From Acidimicrobiia bacterium (GTDB lineage Bacteria > Actinomycetota > Acidimicrobiia > IMCC26256 > BP-133): a DNA stretch of 5,380 nt. The stretch lies in NCBI GenBank assembly GCA_025934385.1, contig JAICYE010000194.1, positions 1-5,380 on the forward strand, in the 5' to 3' direction. Below are positions 1 through 5,380 of the stretch, in pieces. A model generated the notes under the pieces. It was not told the DNA's origin, ran no database searches, and was given only the letters and a program-made list of their open reading frames with translations. Position 1 is the stretch's first letter. Each line of letters begins with the position of its first letter. Made by a program: the position numbers and the translations under genes.

Positions 1-223
1 CGTCGAGGAACCGCCGGATCACCGCCAGGGTGAACCCCCGGCGGCGGAGCTCCTTCACCCGGGCCATCCGGGCCAGGTGCTCGCCGGTGTACCAGGCGAC
101 CCGGCCCTCCCGCACGGGCGGGGGCAGCAATCGCTGCTTCTGGTAGAAGCGCACGGTGTCGACGGAGACCCCCGCCCGGCCGGCCAGCTCCTCCACCCGC
201 ATCCGGGCCGGGCTTCTCCGCAT
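1..223 (-). CDS. MerR-family transcriptional regulator, N-terminal part (cut by window edge)
   Basis: The 74 visible codons encode a MerR-type winged helix-turn-helix. After a short basic leader (MRRSPAR) comes the HTH segment VEELAGRAGVSVDTVRFYQK, then the LLPPP turn, the wing (GRVAWYTGEHLARM), and the second helical pair ending in RRRGFTLAVIRRFLD. The VRFY and RGFTLAxIRRxLD signatures are typical of the family. MerR proteins bind DNA as dimers and usually act on promoters with an overlong -35/-10 spacer. The C-terminal effector domain lies outside the window, so the inducer cannot be predicted. I chose the ATG at 223 because a TAGAAT hexamer lies 8 nt upstream of it, suggesting a leaderless start. 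An in-frame ATG at 202, preceded by GGAGAA about 11 nt upstream, would also leave the HTH intact. The gene is divergent from the diguanylate cyclase gene. Family assignment is firm; function is unknown. Confidence 0.92.
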   Translation of the reverse strand, partial: MRRSPARMRVEELAGRAGVSVDTVRFYQKQRLLPPPVREGRVAWYTGEHLARMARVKELRRRGFTLAVIRRFLD

Positions 224-225
224 GA

Positions 226-254
226 GCGGGAATTCTAGGAGTGATCGCTCCCGC
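226..254. promoter_or_regulatory. Overlapping inverted repeats, candidate MerR operator
   Basis: Two dyads overlap here. An outer pair, GCGGGA (226-231) and TCCCGC (249-254), brackets the -10 hexamer. An inner near-palindrome, GGAGTGATCGCTCC (238-251), is symmetrical about GATC apart from one base pair. The inner dyad lies directly upstream of the merR -10 element, where the -35/-10 spacer would be. MerR-family regulators classically bind operators in that spacer. The site could therefore serve autoregulation and possibly also control of the divergent cyclase gene. Its role is inferred only from position and symmetry. Confidence 0.4.
232..237 (-). promoter_or_regulatory. Putative -10 element of the merR promoter
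   Basis: Read on the minus strand, 237-232 is TAGAAT. This matches 5 of 6 bases of the TATAAT consensus and fits the actinobacterial TANNNT pattern. It lies 8 nt before the ATG at 223, a distance that would put the transcription start at or within a base or two of that ATG. No Shine-Dalgarno precedes this ATG, which agrees with a leaderless mRNA. No good -35 hexamer is visible at 17-19 bp upstream. Confidence 0.5.
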
Positions 255-301
255 CCTGCGATTTGGAAATGACTGGGCGACTTCGGACCGACCGCGCGGG
301 T

Positions 302-318
302 GGTAAACCATTGTTTCC
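302..318 (+). promoter_or_regulatory. Short inverted repeat and -10-like sequence before the cyclase start
   Basis: GGTAAAC (302-308) and GTTTCC (313-318) form an inverted repeat with a 4-nt loop and one bulged T, ending at the base before the GTG start. The same stretch holds TAAACC (304-309), a weak -10 candidate, with TTCGGA (282-287) 16 bp upstream as a poor -35. No Shine-Dalgarno is visible. The repeat may be an operator half, an RNA hairpin if transcription starts upstream, or chance. Confidence 0.25.
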
Positions 319-1605
319 GTGACGGGGGGCGACGACGGCCGGCTGCGGGAGGCCGAACAGCGGTTCCGGCTGGCCTTCGACAATGCGCCCATCGGCATGG
401 CGCTGGTCAGCCCCGACGGCCGGTTCCTGGAGGTCAACCAGTCGCTGTGCGACATCGTCGGCTACCCGGCCGGCGAGCTCCTGATGAAGAGCTTCCAGGA
501 CATCACCCATCCCGCCGACCTCGACGCCGACCTCGTCCGCGTCCGCCGGATGCTGGCCGGCGAGATCCGGACGTACTCCATGGAGAAGCGGTACTTCCAC
601 GCCGCCGGCCGCGAGGTCCGCATCAACCTGTCGGTGTCGCTCGTCCGGGACGAGGACGACGAGCCCCGATACTTCATCGCCCAGATCGAGGAGATCACCG
701 ACCGCAAGCGCACGGAGGCCGCCCTCCGGCAGAGCGAGCAGCGCTTCGAGCGGCTGATCGAGACGTCGACCGAGGCGTTCATCGCCATGGACTCCGACGG
801 GATCATCACCGAATGGAACCGCCAGTCCGAGGCCACGTTCGGATGGAGCCGGGCCGAGGCGGTCGGCCGCCGGATGGAGGACACGGTCATCCCACCGGCG
901 CTACGGGAGGCCCACGTCGCCGGCCTGGCCCGCTACCGCACCGAAGGCGTCGGGCCGGTCCTCGGGCGCCGCCTGGAGCTGGAGGGCCGCCACCGCGACG
1001 GCCGTGAGTTCCCCGTCGAGCTCACCATCTGGGCCGTCGGCACCGGGCCCGACGTGTCGTTCAACGCGCTGCTGCACGACATCTCCGAACGGCGCCGGAC
1101 CGAGCAGCAGCTGTGGGAGCTGGCCCTCGTCGACGACCTCACGGGCCTGCACAACCGTCGGTCGTTCCTGCTCCTGGCCGAGCAGGCGGTCAAGGAGGCG
1201 GCCCGGGCCGGCCGGCCGGTGATCGCCCTGTTCGTCGACGTCGACCACCTCAAGGCCATCAACGACACGCACGGCCACTCCGAGGGCGACCGGGCCCTGG
1301 AATTCGTGGCCGGGGCGCTGCGGTCCGCCTGCCGGGAGTCCGACATCGTCGGGCGGCTCTCCGGTGACGAGTTCGCCATCCTGCTGGCCGAGGCCCATGA
1401 GAGGGACGGGCTGGAGGGGCGCGTGCGGGCCCGGGTGGCCGACGCCGCGGCGGCGTTCGGCCTTCCCCTGTCGGTCAGCATCGGGATGGCGTACTGCGAG
1501 CCGGGCGAACGCTGCGAGGTGGCGGATCTCGTCGCCCGGGCTGACCGGGCGATGTACGAAGAGAAAGCGGCCAAACGGCGCAATGAGCCCCGCAACGGCG
1601 GGTAG
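319..1605 (+). CDS. PAS-PAS-GGDEF diguanylate cyclase (SGDEF variant)
   Basis: This 428-residue soluble protein is predicted to condense two GTP into c-di-GMP. PAS 1 spans about residues 7-130 (VNQ at 39-41; ITDRKR at 126-131). PAS 2 spans about 140-256 (EWN at 165-167). A short helical linker leads into the GGDEF domain at about 268-422. Visible catalytic features are DDLTGLHNRR (272-281), metal ligand D307 in FVDVDH, guanine-contacting N315 and D324 (NDTHGHSEGD), and the signature SGDEF (348-352) in place of GGDEF. The RxxD inhibitory site RESD (339-342) sits exactly five residues before the signature, so product inhibition is likely. There are no transmembrane segments and no EAL or HD-GYP domain, so the sensor should be cytoplasmic. 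No PAS ligand can be named. The GTG start is fixed by an in-frame TAA at 304-306 and by the need to keep PAS 1 whole; no Shine-Dalgarno is seen. Confidence 0.95.
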   Translation: MTGGDDGRLREAEQRFRLAFDNAPIGMALVSPDGRFLEVNQSLCDIVGYPAGELLMKSFQDITHPADLDADLVRVRRMLAGEIRTYSMEKRYFHAAGREVRINLSVSLVRDEDDEPRYFIAQIEEITDRKRTEAALRQSEQRFERLIETSTEAFIAMDSDGIITEWNRQSEATFGWSRAEAVGRRMEDTVIPPALREAHVAGLARYRTEGVGPVLGRRLELEGRHRDGREFPVELTIWAVGTGPDVSFNALLHDISERRRTEQQLWELALVDDLTGLHNRRSFLLLAEQAVKEAARAGRPVIALFVDVDHLKAINDTHGHSEGDRALEFVAGALRSACRESDIVGRLSGDEFAILLAEAHERDGLEGRVRARVADAAAAFGLPLSVSIGMAYCEPGERCEVADLVARADRAMYEEKAAKRRNEPRNGG

Positions 1606-1692
1606 GAACCGCTAGCGTGTGTCGACCGGTGCAGCGGAGCACGAGTCAAGGGGCTGGGATTGGGCGTTCGCCTGGCGGACCGGGAGAGCGGG
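1606..1692 (+). promoter_or_regulatory. Intergenic gap with weak -10-like hexamer
   Basis: This 87-bp gap separates the cyclase from the propeller gene. TAGCGT (1613-1618) fits TANNNT and overlaps an 8-bp palindrome, CGCTAGCG (1610-1617). If used, it would start transcription near 1625 and leave a leader of roughly 67 nt. No -35 hexamer is recognisable at the expected distance. No GC-rich hairpin followed by a T-tract is present, so read-through from the cyclase gene is equally possible. Confidence 0.25.
1682..1688 (+). promoter_or_regulatory. Ribosome binding site deciding the propeller gene start
   Basis: GGGAGAG at 1682-1688 carries a Shine-Dalgarno core (GGGAG) six bases before the ATG at 1693. 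The in-frame TTG at 1660 has no comparable site and would add 11 residues in front of a standard signal-peptide-like N-terminus. The ATG is therefore the better start. Confidence 0.7.
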
Positions 1693-2841
1693 ATGGCGGC
1701 CAAGCGCCCGCTCGTGGCCCTGGTGGTAGCAACAACCCTTGTCAGCATTGGGTTTCTGACGTTCCGGGGCTCCGGCCCGGGTCGTCGGGTGGAGGCCCGG
1801 GCCGGCGGGCCGTCGCCGGCTGCGCCCCTGCCCACCGGCCTCGGCGACGGCTCGGCCGACCCGACGCTGGTCAGCACCGGCCGTCCATCCCCGAAAGCGC
1901 CGAGGCCGGCCGAGATCGCCGCCATCGTCGGCGGGTCCGTCGTGCTGCTCGACGGCGGTGACGGCCACACCGTCCGCACGCTGGCCACCCACACCGAAGC
2001 GACGACCGGCGGCTTCCCGTACCTGGAGGGGGTATCACTCTCGCCGGACCGGAGGACCGTGTTCTACGCCCTGGCCGGCGACTGCGGCCCGGCCACCATC
2101 TACCGGGTCGCCGCCGACGGGCGCACGCCCCCGGAAGCGGTCCTCGACGGCGTGTCCCCGGCGGTGAGCCCCGATGGCCGCAAGCTGGCCTACGCCGTGG
2201 CCACGCCCGGCCCGTCCGCCGTGGGCGGCGCCATCGCCCCGGCCGCCGGCGCCGCCGCCGCTCCGCCGGACGGGCCGGAGGGCGCCGTCCGGGACCGGCG
2301 CTGCCAGAACGCCATCGTCGTGAGGGACCTGAAGACCGGCGCCGAGCGCACCTGGCGCTATCCCGACACACCCGACTACGGCGCGGCGCTGTACCGCGAC
2401 GCCGTCGTCAGCGAGATCGCCTGGGCCCCGGACTCGACCCGGCTGGCCTACACGCTGTCGTACGAAGGCGACTCGCTCTCCATCCTCGACACCGACAAGG
2501 ACAGCGACCTGTCGCAGACCGCCGAGGTCGTCGTCCCCGATGGCGGCGGCAACTCCAGCCACCCGGCCTGGCAGCCCGGGAGCGGGTTGCTGGCACTGTT
2601 CAACACCCGGTTCGAGTGCTGCTTCGACGACAACTACACCGGCCCGCCCCGGGCGCTGCTGCTCGACCCCGACCGCCGGATCGAGAGCGCGCTGCTCCCG
2701 GCCGGCCGACGGGTGTCGGCCCTCGACTTCGACGCCGGCGGCGCCCACCTCCTCTACGTGGAAGGCGGTCGCCTCTACCGGCGCAGCGGCCCGCAGGCGC
2801 CGGTCGCCCTGGCGGCGGGCGTGACCCACGCCGACTGGTAG
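1693..2841 (+). CDS. Membrane-anchored or secreted WD40-like (PD40/TolB-type) beta-propeller protein
   Basis: The 382-residue product starts MAAKRP followed by a hydrophobic stretch (residues 6-24). This is a signal peptide or N-terminal membrane anchor with no lipobox cysteine. A Pro/Gly/Ala-rich linker (about 26-72) leads to a propeller from about 74 to the end. At least five PD40-type blade motifs are visible: LSPDRRTVFYAL (116-127), VSPDGRKLAYAV (158-169), WAPDSTRLAYTL (244-255), WQPGSGLLALF (293-303) and FDAGGAHLLYV (346-356). A low-complexity Ala/Gly/Pro insert (about 172-202) interrupts the propeller after the second motif. Four cysteines (131, 204, 309, 310) could form disulfides outside the cell. 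Such propellers usually bind proteins, peptides or glycans; no catalytic residues are recognised and the partner is unknown. The topology predicts a propeller outside the membrane. Whether it is co-transcribed with the upstream cyclase is undecided. Confidence 0.82.
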   Translation: MAAKRPLVALVVATTLVSIGFLTFRGSGPGRRVEARAGGPSPAAPLPTGLGDGSADPTLVSTGRPSPKAPRPAEIAAIVGGSVVLLDGGDGHTVRTLATHTEATTGGFPYLEGVSLSPDRRTVFYALAGDCGPATIYRVAADGRTPPEAVLDGVSPAVSPDGRKLAYAVATPGPSAVGGAIAPAAGAAAAPPDGPEGAVRDRRCQNAIVVRDLKTGAERTWRYPDTPDYGAALYRDAVVSEIAWAPDSTRLAYTLSYEGDSLSILDTDKDSDLSQTAEVVVPDGGGNSSHPAWQPGSGLLALFNTRFECCFDDNYTGPPRALLLDPDRRIESALLPAGRRVSALDFDAGGAHLLYVEGGRLYRRSGPQAPVALAAGVTHADW

Positions 2842-2851
2842 CTTCGGCCGG
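2839..2851 (+). promoter_or_regulatory. Putative leaderless promoter -10 embedded in the upstream stop codon
   Basis: TAGCTT at 2839-2844 fits the TANNNT -10 pattern, and its first three bases are the TAG stop of the propeller gene. Exactly seven bases separate it from the GTG at 2852, the spacing expected when transcription starts on the first base of the start codon. No Shine-Dalgarno occurs before this GTG. Leaderless genes with this arrangement are common in actinobacteria. No convincing -35 is visible. The alternative is translational coupling across the 10-nt gap. Confidence 0.5.
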
Positions 2852-5152
2852 GTGAGCGCGCCGCCGGTCGCCCGCAGGGCCCTGCGGATCTGCCCGCTGT
2901 GCGAGGCGGGCTGCGGGCTGGAGGTCGGGCTGGCGGCGGCCGGCGACATCGTCCGCATCCGGGGCGACCGCCACGACGTGTGGAGCGCCGGCTACCTCTG
3001 CCCCAAGGGTCCGGCCCTCAAGCACCTCCACGACGATCCGGACCGGCTCCGGGCGCCGGTCATCCGCCGCGGCGGCCGCCTCGTCGAGGTCGGATGGGAC
3101 GAGGCGTTGTCCGAGGCCGGGCGCCTGCTTGGCTCGATCGTGGCCGCCCACGGGCGGCAGGCGCTGGCGGTCTACGTCGGGAATCCCAACGTCCACAACC
3201 TGGCCGGGCAGCTGTACCTCAAGCCGCTCATCAAGGCGCTGGGCACCGGCAACGTCTTCACCGCCAGCACCGTGGACCAGCGGCCGAAGGAGATCTCCTC
3301 GGCCCTGCTGTTCGGCGCGCCGATGAGCGTGCCCGTCCCCGACATCGACCGCACCGACCTGCTCGTGGTGCTCGGTGCCAACCCCCTGGATTCCAACGGC
3401 AGCCTCGCCACCAGCCCCGACTGGCCCGGGCGGCTGGCGGCCCTCCGGGCCCGGGGCGGGCGCCTCGTCGTCGTCGACCCCCGGCGGACGGCCACGGCCG
3501 AGCAGGCCGACGAGCACGTCCCCATCCGGCCCGGCGGGGACCCCTTCCTGTTGTTCGCCGTTCTCAACGTCCTGGCCGCCGAGGGGCTCGCCGACCCGGG
3601 GCCGGCCGGGCGGTGGCTCTCCGGCCTCGACGACGTGCTCGGCCTGGCGGCGCCCTTCACGCCGGAAGCGGTCGAGCCCGCCACCGGCGTCCCTGCGGCG
3701 ACGGTGCGACGGCTGGCCCGGTCCCTGGCGGGGGCGCCGACCGCCTGCGTCTACGGCCGCATCGGCACCACCACCGCCGAGTTCGGGACGCTGGCGTCGT
3801 GGCTCGTCGACGCGGTCAACGCCGCCACCGGCAACCTCGACCGGCCCGGCGGCGCCATGTTCGCCAAGGCGGCGACCGGATCGGCCAACACCCGCGGCCC
3901 GGCCCGCACCGGCCGGCCGTTCCGCCTCGGCCGCCACCGCAGCCGGGTCCGGGGCCTGCCCGAATCGCTCGGCGAGCTGCCCGTCGTCTGCCTGGCCGAG
4001 GAGATCGACACGCCGGGCGACGGCCGGGTGCGGGGGCTCGTCACGGTGGCCGGCAACCCGGTGCTGTCCACGCCCAACGCCGACCGGCTCGACGCCGCCC
4101 TGGCCACACTCGACGCCTACGTGGCCGTCGATCCGTACGTCAACGAGACGACGCGCCACGCCGACGTGATCCTGCCGGTCCCGTCACCGCTCCAGCGGGG
4201 CCACTACGACCTGTTCCTGTCGCAGCTGGCGCTGCGCAACGTCGCCCGCTACACGCCGCCGGTCCTGACCCTCGAACCGGGGATGCCCGACGAGTGGGAG
4301 GTGCTGGCCCGCCTCACGCTGGTGGCCGGCGGGCTCGAAGGCGGCGCCCCCGCGGGCGGCGACCCCGCCATGGTTGACGACGGGCTCGTCCGGGCCCTGG
4401 CCGCCGGTGCGGTGGCCGACCCGTCGAGCCCGGTCCACGGCCGCGACGTCGACGAGCTCGTCGGCGGCCTCGGCCCGCGTCGGGGGCCCGAGCGCCTGCT
4501 CGACCTCCTGCTGCGGACGGGCCCCTACGGCGAGGCCTTCGGAGCTCGCCCGGGCGGGCTGTCGCTCGACGCCCTCCTGGCCTCGCCGCACGGCATCGAC
4601 CTCGGGCCGCTCCAGCCCCGCCTGCCCGACATGCTGCGCACGCCGAGCGGGATGGTGGAGCTGGCTCCGGAACTGCTGGTGGCCGACGTGGCCCGGCTCA
4701 GGGCGGCGGTCGAGGAGCGCTGCGCCGGTGGCGGGGCGGGCCACGGCAACGGCCATGGCCCACTCACCCTCATCGGACGGCGCCAGCTCCGGTCGAACAA
4801 CTCGTGGATGCACAACGTCGGCGTCCTCGTGAAGGGGCGGCCGCGGTGCACGCTGCTCATCCACCCCGACGACGCCGGGCGGCTGGGGCTCGTCGACGGC
4901 GGCTCGGCCGAGGTGGCCTCCCGGGCCGGGGCGGTCACCATCCCCGTCGAGGTGAGCGAGGCGATCCGGCCCGGTGTCGTCAGCATCCCCCACGGGTGGG
5001 GCCATGACCGGCCCGGCGTCCGCCTCGGTGTGGCCGGCCGCCACGCCGGCGTGAACAGCAACGTCCTCTCCGACGACGAGCTGTTCGACCCGCTGTCCGG
5101 CACCGCTGTCCTCAACGGGATCCCAGTGGCCGTCCGCCCCGCCCCGGCCTGA
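2852..5152 (+). CDS. Molybdopterin oxidoreductase, FdhF/BisC-like, [4Fe-4S]-containing
   Basis: This 766-residue enzyme belongs to the DMSO reductase superfamily (bis-molybdopterin guanine dinucleotide, Mo or W). The N-terminal cluster ligands are C14, C17, C21 and C50, in CPLCEAGC and YLCPKG, with the electron-relay Lys at K52. Cofactor-binding segments include GANPLDSNGS (175-184), DPRRTATAEQAD (209-220), RPGGD (226-230), YGRIG (301-305) and TGNLDRPGG (326-334). The C-terminal dinucleotide-binding domain (about 638-762) has SNNSWMHN (648-655) and VKGRPRC (660-666), followed by PHGWGH. A Gly/His-rich linker (626-636) precedes it. At the expected position of the metal ligand the sequence reads TASTVDQRPK (137-146), without the Cys/Sec-His of formate dehydrogenases, so the substrate is unknown. 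There is no Tat signal, so the enzyme is presumably cytoplasmic. No electron-transfer partner subunit or FdhD homologue lies within the window. The GTG start gives the family-typical distance to the first cysteine. Confidence 0.93.
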   Translation: MSAPPVARRALRICPLCEAGCGLEVGLAAAGDIVRIRGDRHDVWSAGYLCPKGPALKHLHDDPDRLRAPVIRRGGRLVEVGWDEALSEAGRLLGSIVAAHGRQALAVYVGNPNVHNLAGQLYLKPLIKALGTGNVFTASTVDQRPKEISSALLFGAPMSVPVPDIDRTDLLVVLGANPLDSNGSLATSPDWPGRLAALRARGGRLVVVDPRRTATAEQADEHVPIRPGGDPFLLFAVLNVLAAEGLADPGPAGRWLSGLDDVLGLAAPFTPEAVEPATGVPAATVRRLARSLAGAPTACVYGRIGTTTAEFGTLASWLVDAVNAATGNLDRPGGAMFAKAATGSANTRGPARTGRPFRLGRHRSRVRGLPESLGELPVVCLAEEIDTPGDGRVRGLVTVAGNPVLSTPNADRLDAALATLDAYVAVDPYVNETTRHADVILPVPSPLQRGHYDLFLSQLALRNVARYTPPVLTLEPGMPDEWEVLARLTLVAGGLEGGAPAGGDPAMVDDGLVRALAAGAVADPSSPVHGRDVDELVGGLGPRRGPERLLDLLLRTGPYGEAFGARPGGLSLDALLASPHGIDLGPLQPRLPDMLRTPSGMVELAPELLVADVARLRAAVEERCAGGGAGHGNGHGPLTLIGRRQLRSNNSWMHNVGVLVKGRPRCTLLIHPDDAGRLGLVDGGSAEVASRAGAVTIPVEVSEAIRPGVVSIPHGWGHDRPGVRLGVAGRHAGVNSNVLSDDELFDPLSGTAVLNGIPVAVRPAPA

Positions 5153-5155
5153 CGC
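5153..5155. other. Three-base convergent junction
   Basis: The oxidoreductase stop (TGA, 5150-5152) and the receiver stop (TAG on the minus strand, 5158-5156) are separated by only three bases. There is no room for an intergenic terminator, so the two convergent transcripts must end inside each other's coding regions or overlap. Confidence 0.85.
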
Positions 5156-5380
5156 CTACGGCTGGGCCAGCAGGGCCTCCAGGCGGCGGGTGAACTCGCT
5201 CCGGGTGAGGACCTCGTCGGCGCCGGCGTCGCGCCCCGCCTGGAGGACGTCGGCCTGGACGTGCTCCCCGTAGGCCACCACCGGCACCCTGGCGCCGGCG
5301 GCCGCCGCCACCGCCTCCAGCGCTCCGCCGCCCGGCACCATCAGGTCGATGACGACGAGGTCGGCGCCGTCGAGGTTGGC
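5156..5380 (-). CDS. Degenerate response-regulator receiver domain, C-terminal part (cut by window edge)
   Basis: Seventy-four residues are visible up to the TAG at 5158-5156; the N-terminus lies beyond the right edge. DLVVIDLMVPGGGALEAV matches the beta3 strand and following loop of CheY-like receivers, with D12 of the visible part at the phospho-acceptor position. VPVVAYGEHV matches beta4, but the usual Thr/Ser is Gly (G38). AGADEVLTRSEF matches beta5, where the usual Lys-Pro is Arg-Ser (R60, S61). The frame is open through the M encoded at 5341-5339, so that Met is internal, not the start. No output domain follows: the protein ends about 12 residues after the beta5 region. It is a single-domain receiver or the C-terminal receiver of a larger protein. 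Phospho-signalling may be altered or lost. Confidence 0.75.
   Translation of the reverse strand, partial: ANLDGADLVVIDLMVPGGGALEAVAAAAGARVPVVAYGEHVQADVLQAGRDAGADEVLTRSEFTRRLEALLAQP

Noticed and set aside
1660..1692. Earlier TTG start for the propeller protein
   Set aside because: There is no Shine-Dalgarno in front of it. The added residues spoil a normal signal-peptide N-terminus, whereas the ATG at 1693 has a well-spaced GGGAG.
1606..1692. Possible intrinsic terminator after the cyclase gene
   Set aside because: Only very short inverted repeats (for example GTGC/GCAC at 1629-1642) are present, with no T-rich tail.
933..1994. Minus-strand frame of 353 codons spanning the cyclase/propeller junction
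   Set aside because: The product is Ser/Arg/Pro-rich without domains. It runs opposite the GGDEF catalytic residues and the signal peptide of the next gene.
2852..2900. Possible twin-arginine signal (ARRALR) at the N-terminus of the molybdoenzyme
   Set aside because: No hydrophobic core follows. The sequence runs straight into the first cluster cysteine at residue 14, so this is not a Tat signal.
2600..4159. Long minus-strand reading frame (519 codons) opposite the propeller/oxidoreductase genes
   Set aside because: Its translation is low-complexity Gly/Arg/Pro/Ala-rich with no recognisable domain, and it lies antisense to conserved molybdoenzyme motifs. Long antisense frames are expected at this GC content.
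2899..4377. 492-codon plus-strand frame inside the oxidoreductase gene
   Set aside because: It is Arg/Pro/Gly-rich, out of frame with a gene whose cluster and cofactor motifs are all intact, and has no domain signature.
4184..5044. Minus-strand frame of 286 codons opposite the C-terminal half of the oxidoreductase
   Set aside because: It is a compositional shadow of the dinucleotide-binding domain, with no family signature.
1..5380. Mobile elements, CRISPR repeats, tRNA/rRNA genes or a defence-type system
   Set aside because: No transposase or recombinase motifs, spaced direct repeats, tRNA-like cloverleaf or defence-family domains were recognised. Base composition and codon use look uniform across all five genes.

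Overview
The window is very GC-rich (roughly 70% or more by eye, with G/C at nearly every third codon position). It also carries GTG starts and starts without a Shine-Dalgarno. This suggests a high-GC actinobacterium, possibly a deep-branching or uncultured one. The taxon is inferred, because no marker gene is present.

Layout: (1) positions 1-223, minus strand: N-terminal part of a MerR-family regulator, cut by the left edge. (2) 224-318: a 95-bp divergent intergenic region with a good -10 hexamer for merR and overlapping inverted repeats. (3) 319-1605, plus: a soluble PAS-PAS-GGDEF diguanylate cyclase with an SGDEF active-site motif and an intact RxxD inhibitory site. (4) 1606-1692: a short gap with a ribosome binding site and a weak -10-like hexamer. 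(5) 1693-2841, plus: a membrane-anchored or secreted WD40-like/TolB-type beta-propeller protein of unknown role. (6) 2852-5152, plus: a complete 766-residue molybdopterin oxidoreductase of the DMSO reductase superfamily. It has an N-terminal [4Fe-4S] motif but lacks the Cys/Sec-His pair of formate dehydrogenases. Its GTG lies 7 nt beyond a TANNNT hexamer that contains the stop codon of the preceding gene, which suggests a leaderless transcript. (7) 5156-5380, minus: C-terminal part of a degenerate response-regulator receiver domain, cut by the right edge and ending 3 bp from the oxidoreductase stop.

Functionally this looks like an ordinary chromosomal stretch: c-di-GMP synthesis next to a MerR regulator, an envelope propeller protein, and a stand-alone molybdoenzyme. 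The genes do not form an obvious single pathway. I see no mobile element, CRISPR array, tRNA, rRNA or convincing new multi-gene system. The most useful leads are the atypical active-site region of the molybdoenzyme, the stop-codon-embedded promoter, the promoter/operator architecture in front of merR, and the pseudo-receiver.
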